A stretch of DNA of 9,512 nucleotides, from positions 1 through 9,512 of the forward strand of contig JAEWSV010000344.1 in assembly GCA_023398155.1 (NCBI GenBank), read 5' to 3'. This DNA is from Spirochaetota bacterium. Its GTDB lineage: Bacteria > Spirochaetota > Spirochaetia > Treponematales > Breznakiellaceae. The translations under genes and the position numbers were made by a program. Shown in pieces: positions 6,227 through 9,512 of the stretch (the stretch's first letter is position 1; each line of letters opens with the position of its first letter). A model generated the notes under the pieces. The model did not search any database. It saw only the letters and a program-made list of their open reading frames with translations, and had not been told where the DNA came from.

Positions 6227-6246
6227 TATTGCAACCGATTGCGTTA
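6227..6246 (+). promoter_or_regulatory. Operator candidate 3 upstream of the LacI-family gene
   Basis: An imperfect CG-centred palindrome is built around GCAACCGATTGC (6231-6242), with 5 of 6 pairs complementary. Outer TTA/GTTA positions (6227-6228 with 6245-6246) also pair. GCAACCGATT (6231-6240) is identical to 1176-1185 in front of the transport operon, and CGATTGCG also occurs in both (6236-6243 and 1169-1176). It overlaps the -35 box of the promoter at 6229-6257, so binding should repress the regulator gene and the genes after it. Confidence 0.65.
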
Positions 6247-6257
6247 CCGTCTATAGT
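6229..6257 (+). promoter_or_regulatory. Sigma70-type promoter of the lacI-GH1-GH5 unit
   Basis: TTGCAA (6229-6234) and TATAGT (6252-6257) are separated by exactly 17 nt. The -10 box matches consensus at 5 of 6 positions and the -35 box at 4 of 6. It lies 35 nt upstream of the LacI-family start codon, in a 77-nt gap after the GH43 gene. No terminator is visible in that gap, so read-through from the upstream operon is also possible. Confidence 0.7.
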
Positions 6258-6291
6258 GGCTCAAAACAAGGCTAGGGTAAGGTAAACAAAG

Positions 6292-7305
6292 ATGGTGACC
6301 ATCTATGACATAGCGAAGCGAACGGGTTTTTCTCCTCCGACCGTTTCCAAGGCCCTGAACGATCAGAGCGATGTCAGCGCGTCAACCAAGCAAAAAATCC
6401 TTGAAGTCTCCCGGGAGCTCGGGTATATACCCAATCCCAACGCCAAGGTGCTGGTCACCAAGAAATCATGGCTTATCGGTCTCCTCTTTGAAGAGGACGA
6501 TCTGGGCGCGGGAATGGAGCATCCCCTCTTTTCAGGTATCATAAACGCGTTCAAGACCCGCATGGAGGGGGAGGGGTACGAACTCCTCTTCATCGCGCGG
6601 AACCTGGGCAGTAAGAAGATGAGTCTCCTGGACCATTGCCGGTACCGGAGCGTCGACGCGGTACTCATCGTCAATTGCAACGCGAAGAGTAATGAGGTCT
6701 TGGAAGTGACGCGGAGCGATTTTAAGATCGTATCCTCCAACATCGTCTTCCCCAACGTCTGTTCGGTTACTTCGGAGAATATGCGGCCCGCGATAGAGGC
6801 GGTGCAATACTTCTACGGCCTCGGCCATCGGGAGATAGCCCATATCGCTGGACCCCAAGACGATCTGGCGGCCGCGGGAAAAGAACGGCTGGCGGGCTAT
6901 ACCGCCGGGCTCGCCGCCTGCGGACTGCCGTATCGGGACGACCTCGTGGTGGTTGGCGATCTCTGGAATATGCGCGCGGGATATACCGCGATGAAAAACC
7001 TCTGGAACAGCGGCGCGCGTCCCACGGCCCTCTTCAGTTCCGGCGACATCCTTACGATCGGGGTCATGAACGCTTGCCGCGAACTCGGCCTCCGTATTCC
7101 CGACGACCTTTCCATCGTGAGCTTCGACGACAACGATTGGGCAGGACACGCTACTCCGGCGCTGACTACCTTCCGCCAGGACCGCGCCGCGATCGGCGCG
7201 ACGGCCGCGGACCTGATGCTCAAGTTGTTGCGGGATAAGAGCGTTCCGAACCGGACGCTGATCCCGGTAACGTTCGTTGAGCGGGGTTCGTGCCGGCGCA
7301 TTTAA
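6292..7305 (+). CDS. LacI-family transcriptional regulator
   Basis: This 337-residue protein has the usual family length. The N-terminal helix-turn-helix is clear: TIYDIAKRTGFSPPTVSKAL (3-22) followed by STKQKILEVSRELGYIPNPNA (31-51). The hinge (51-58, AKVLVTKK) leads into the periplasmic-binding-like core at WLIGLLFEE. The core has conserved ERLAGY (198-203, its Arg usually contacts the sugar), PTALFSSGDILTIGVMNACRELGLRIPDDLSIVSFDDNDWA (244-284, with the ligand-site Asp region SFDD) and PALTTFRQD (289-297). It probably binds an oligosaccharide-derived sugar and releases DNA on binding it. Likely targets are the CG-centred elements at 1154-1185 and at 6227-6246, the latter being its own promoter. 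The start is supported by TAAGG about 9 nt upstream. It lies between the transport/GH43 unit and the GH1/GH5 genes, so it probably co-ordinates both. The effector cannot be told from sequence. Confidence 0.93.
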   Translation: MVTIYDIAKRTGFSPPTVSKALNDQSDVSASTKQKILEVSRELGYIPNPNAKVLVTKKSWLIGLLFEEDDLGAGMEHPLFSGIINAFKTRMEGEGYELLFIARNLGSKKMSLLDHCRYRSVDAVLIVNCNAKSNEVLEVTRSDFKIVSSNIVFPNVCSVTSENMRPAIEAVQYFYGLGHREIAHIAGPQDDLAAAGKERLAGYTAGLAACGLPYRDDLVVVGDLWNMRAGYTAMKNLWNSGARPTALFSSGDILTIGVMNACRELGLRIPDDLSIVSFDDNDWAGHATPALTTFRQDRAAIGATAADLMLKLLRDKSVPNRTLIPVTFVERGSCRRI

Positions 7306-7359
7306 GGTGCTTCCGTTTCATGAAGCCGTAGAACAACTCTCGTCGCGCAAGGAGCCCCG

Positions 7360-8709
7360 ATGACAGCCCTCCATTTTCCAGAAAATTTCCTCTGGGGGAC
7401 GGCGACCGCCAGCTTCCAGGTTGAAGGCGCCGGCCGCGAAGACGGCCGGGGCGAAAGCATCTGGGATCGATTCTGCCGGACGCCGGGTAAGGTATATAAC
7501 GGCCACAACGGAGAAGTAGCCTGCGACCAGTACCATAGGTACGCGGAGGACGTGGCGCTCATGGAGAGCTTGGGGATACGGGCCTATCGCTTCTCCATAG
7601 CCTGGCCGCGCATCCTTCCTTCCGGCGTGGGGAAGCCGAATCCCGCCGGTATCTCTTACTACAAACGGCTCATCGCTTCCTTAAAGGCCGCGGGCATCGA
7701 GCCCGTCGCTACGCTCTACCATTGGGACCTGCCCCAAGTCCTTGAGGACGCGGGCGGGTGGACGAATCGGGCGACGGCGACCGCCTTCGCCGAATACGCG
7801 CGCGTATGCTTCACCGAGTTCGGCGCCGACGTGAAGATGTGGACGACCCTCAACGAACCGTTGTGCTCGGCCTACATGGGATACCGCTGGGGAGCGCACG
7901 CTCCCGGCATCGCGGACGACGCGGCCGCCTATCGGGCCGTGCATCACCTCAACCTCGCGCACGGCTTGGCCGTCAAGGTCTACCGTTCCCTGGGGCAGGA
8001 CGGCAAGATCGGCATCGTCTGGAACCTGGTGACGCCGAGGGCCGCCACCCGGCGGGAAGAGGACCGCGCTGCCGCCGAACGGGTCATCGCCGACCAGACG
8101 CGGGTCTTCACCGGCCCCGTGCTCGGTGTAGGGTATCCCGCGATAATCGACCGAAACGGGGCGCGGGTAGAGTTTCCCGTAGAGGCGGGCGACCTCGACC
8201 TCATCGCCTCTCCCATCGACTTCATCGGCCTCAACTACTACACCGAACGACCCATCGCCGGGGATACGGCCGATCCTCGGGCGATCCGGCAGCTGGATTC
8301 CTACGAGCGCGTCACCGACACGGACTGGCCTGTCGTGCCGGAGGGCCTCCTCCGGCAGCTCCGGTGGATCACCGCCGAAACCGACGGGAAGATTCCCCTC
8401 TACATCATGGAGAACGGCTGCGCGGAGCGCGACGAGCCGACGATGGAAAACGGCCGGCGCAGGGTCCACGATCCCGAGCGGGTCGAGTACCTGCGCGGGC
8501 ACCTGGCCGCCTGTTCCCGCGCCATCGCGGAGGGCGTTCCCCTGGCTGGCTATTTCGTCTGGTCATTCATCGATAATTTCGAATGGGCGCACGGCTACAC
8601 CAAACGGTTCGGCATCGTCTACTGCGACTACGGGACGCTCGAGCGCATTCCCAAGGACAGTTTCTATTTTTACCGCGACGTGATCGCGGGCTATATCGGG
8701 GAAGAATAG
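7360..8709 (+). CDS. GH1 beta-glucosidase, cytoplasmic
   Basis: This 449-residue protein is typical in length for a bacterial GH1 single-domain TIM barrel and has no signal peptide. The N-terminal family signature is present: FPENFLWGTATASFQVEGA (6-24), then EDGRGESIWDRF (27-38). The retaining catalytic pair is intact: acid/base E166 in TLNEP (163-167) and nucleophile E351 in YIMENG (348-353). Glycone-site residues visible are Q20, H121, N165, Y294, W401, E408 and W409 (WSFIDNFEWAHGYTKRFGIVY, 401-421). It would hydrolyse cellobiose and other short beta-glucosides; some relatives also accept galactosides or fucosides, so specificity is inferred. AAGGAG lies 5 nt upstream of the ATG. It follows the LacI-family gene after 54 nt with no promoter or terminator seen, and precedes the GH5 gene by 10 nt, so all three are probably one transcript. 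Confidence 0.95.
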   Translation: MTALHFPENFLWGTATASFQVEGAGREDGRGESIWDRFCRTPGKVYNGHNGEVACDQYHRYAEDVALMESLGIRAYRFSIAWPRILPSGVGKPNPAGISYYKRLIASLKAAGIEPVATLYHWDLPQVLEDAGGWTNRATATAFAEYARVCFTEFGADVKMWTTLNEPLCSAYMGYRWGAHAPGIADDAAAYRAVHHLNLAHGLAVKVYRSLGQDGKIGIVWNLVTPRAATRREEDRAAAERVIADQTRVFTGPVLGVGYPAIIDRNGARVEFPVEAGDLDLIASPIDFIGLNYYTERPIAGDTADPRAIRQLDSYERVTDTDWPVVPEGLLRQLRWITAETDGKIPLYIMENGCAERDEPTMENGRRRVHDPERVEYLRGHLAACSRAIAEGVPLAGYFVWSFIDNFEWAHGYTKRFGIVYCDYGTLERIPKDSFYFYRDVIAGYIGEE

Positions 8710-8719
8710 GGGGATCGTC

Positions 8720-9512
8720 ATGAGGGGATTCCGGAATGACTCATCGGGCGCGGCCGTCCTCGCCACGGCCTTAGCCGTCTCGCTCGCTCTCGTAACCGCC
8801 GCGCCTGCCGCGTGGGGTCAAAATTCCGCGGAGACGCCCGTCGATCGCCACGGGCAGTTGCGCGTCGTCGCCCACGATCTGGTTGACGCGAACGGAAACG
8901 TCGTTCAGCTCAAGGGAATGAGCCTCTGGGACGCGCCGAGCTACGGAGAGTACTGTACTCCCGAGTCCCTCGCCTTCCTCAGGGACGACTGGGGGATGAC
9001 GCTCTTCCGCGCCGCGATGTACACCGACTACAACGGTTACTTCATCGGCAAGTCCGGTACGGACGCGCTCATGAAGGTGACCAAGACCGCTTTGGACGCG
9101 GGCCTCTACGTACTTCTGGACTGGCATATCCTCAACGACGGGGATCCGCTCAAGTACAAGGAACAGGCGAAGGCCTTCTTCGCGGTCGCCGCCGAAGCGT
9201 TCAAGGATTATCCGAACATCATCTACGAGATCTGCAACGAGCCGAATAGCCACGACGTCACGTGGAAGGGAAACATCGTCCCCTACGCGATGGAAGTTAT
9301 TCCCGTCATCCGCGCGCGCGATCCCGATTCCGTGATCCTCGTCGGGACGCCCACCTGGAGCCAGGAACCCCACACCGCGGCCGACGCTCCGCTCCCCTTC
9401 GATAACCTCATGTACGTCCTCCACTACTACGCGGGGTCCCATGACTGGAAGGAGATGGCGCGCAGGATAGATTACGCCCATTCCAAAGGCGCTGGCGTCT
9501 TCGTCACCGAAT
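8720..9512 (+). CDS. Secreted GH5 endoglucanase (subfamily 2-like), 3'-truncated by window edge
   Basis: The frame opens at ATG 8720, with GGGGGA 5 nt upstream overlapping the end of the GH1 gene. It stays open for 264 codons to the window edge. Residues 1-33 form a signal peptide: MRGFRND, a long Ala/Leu/Val core, and cleavage about AWG|QN. The mature part begins HGQLRVVAHDLVDANGNVVQLKGMSLW (44-70), then LRDDWGMTLFRAAMYT (87-102), LYVLLDWHILNDGDP (129-143), IIYEICNEPN (167-176), YAMEVIPVIRARDPDSVILVGTPTWSQ (189-215) and MYVLHYYAGSH (231-241). These are the hallmarks of GH5_2 cellulases of the Bacillus EglS type. Acid/base is E174 in NEP. The last visible codon, E264 in FVTE, is the presumed nucleophile. 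It should cleave beta-1,4-glucan outside the cytoplasm and feed the transporter and GH1 enzyme. Any carbohydrate-binding module downstream is outside the window. Confidence 0.9.
   Translation, partial: MRGFRNDSSGAAVLATALAVSLALVTAAPAAWGQNSAETPVDRHGQLRVVAHDLVDANGNVVQLKGMSLWDAPSYGEYCTPESLAFLRDDWGMTLFRAAMYTDYNGYFIGKSGTDALMKVTKTALDAGLYVLLDWHILNDGDPLKYKEQAKAFFAVAAEAFKDYPNIIYEICNEPNSHDVTWKGNIVPYAMEVIPVIRARDPDSVILVGTPTWSQEPHTAADAPLPFDNLMYVLHYYAGSHDWKEMARRIDYAHSKGAGVFVTE

Noticed and set aside
7306..7359. Possible terminator between the LacI-family and GH1 genes (GCTTC 7309-7313 / GAAGC 7322-7326)
   Set aside because: It is only a 5-bp stem with an 8-nt loop and no following T-run, so chance is a good explanation.
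7681..8502. Open frames on both strands overlapping the GH1 gene (minus 7681-8502, plus 7758-8576)
   Set aside because: Both are shadows of the GH1 frame, which has intact catalytic motifs throughout. The alternative products are Arg/Gly/Pro-rich.
8771..9481. 236-codon open frame on the minus strand opposite the GH5 gene
   Set aside because: The + strand carries unmistakable GH5 motifs through the same region. The minus-strand product has no recognisable domain.
1..9512. CRISPR arrays, insertion sequences, tRNA or rRNA genes, riboswitches
   Set aside because: I found no spaced direct repeats, transposase-like frames, cloverleaf sequences or known riboswitch cores on either strand by reading. 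A covariance-model scan was not possible.

Overview
The window is a GC-rich bacterial chromosome segment carrying a plant-glycan utilisation locus. All recognisable genes lie on the + strand. The substrate-binding protein has a type I signal peptide and no lipobox, so a diderm with a periplasm is likely. The overall look of the binding protein and permeases is reminiscent of spirochaetes (Spirochaetales/Treponema relatives). That placement is an impression from protein style, not a measurement, and I hold it loosely.

Layout. (1) Positions 3-662: the 3' part of a DUF4130/TIGR03915-type probable DNA metabolism protein, cut by the left edge. (2) 712-1098: a small unknown protein resembling the DUF6941 family. 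It ends in a stem-loop, overlapping its stop codon, that looks like an intrinsic terminator. (3) 1099-1199: a regulatory region with a weak promoter, two overlapping CG-centred palindromes (candidate LacI-family operators) and a strong ribosome binding site. (4) 1200-6214: a four-gene unit encoding a sugar-binding protein, two ABC permeases and a cytoplasmic GH43 beta-xylosidase/alpha-L-arabinofuranosidase. A strong double hairpin without a T-run separates the binding-protein gene from the first permease gene. (5) 6215-6291: a second regulatory region with a good sigma70-type promoter whose -35 box lies inside another operator-like element. That element shares an identical 10-mer with the upstream operator. 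(6) 6292-end: a LacI-family regulator, a GH1 beta-glucosidase and a secreted GH5 endoglucanase cut by the right edge just after its presumed nucleophile codon.

How the parts fit. The secreted GH5 enzyme would cleave beta-1,4-glucan or a related polymer outside the cytoplasm. The binding protein and two permeases would import the oligosaccharides, using an ATPase encoded elsewhere because none is in the window. GH43 (xylosides/arabinosides) and GH1 (beta-glucosides) would finish hydrolysis in the cytoplasm. The LacI-family protein probably senses an imported sugar and controls both units, including its own gene.

The points most worth a second look are the CG-every-6-nt operator architecture shared by the two promoters, an extra roughly 80-residue domain in the first permease at the place where MalF carries its P2 loop, and the 17-bp GNRA-capped hairpin between the binding-protein and permease genes. 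I saw no mobile element, CRISPR array, tRNA or rRNA, and no gene-free stretch longer than 300 bases.
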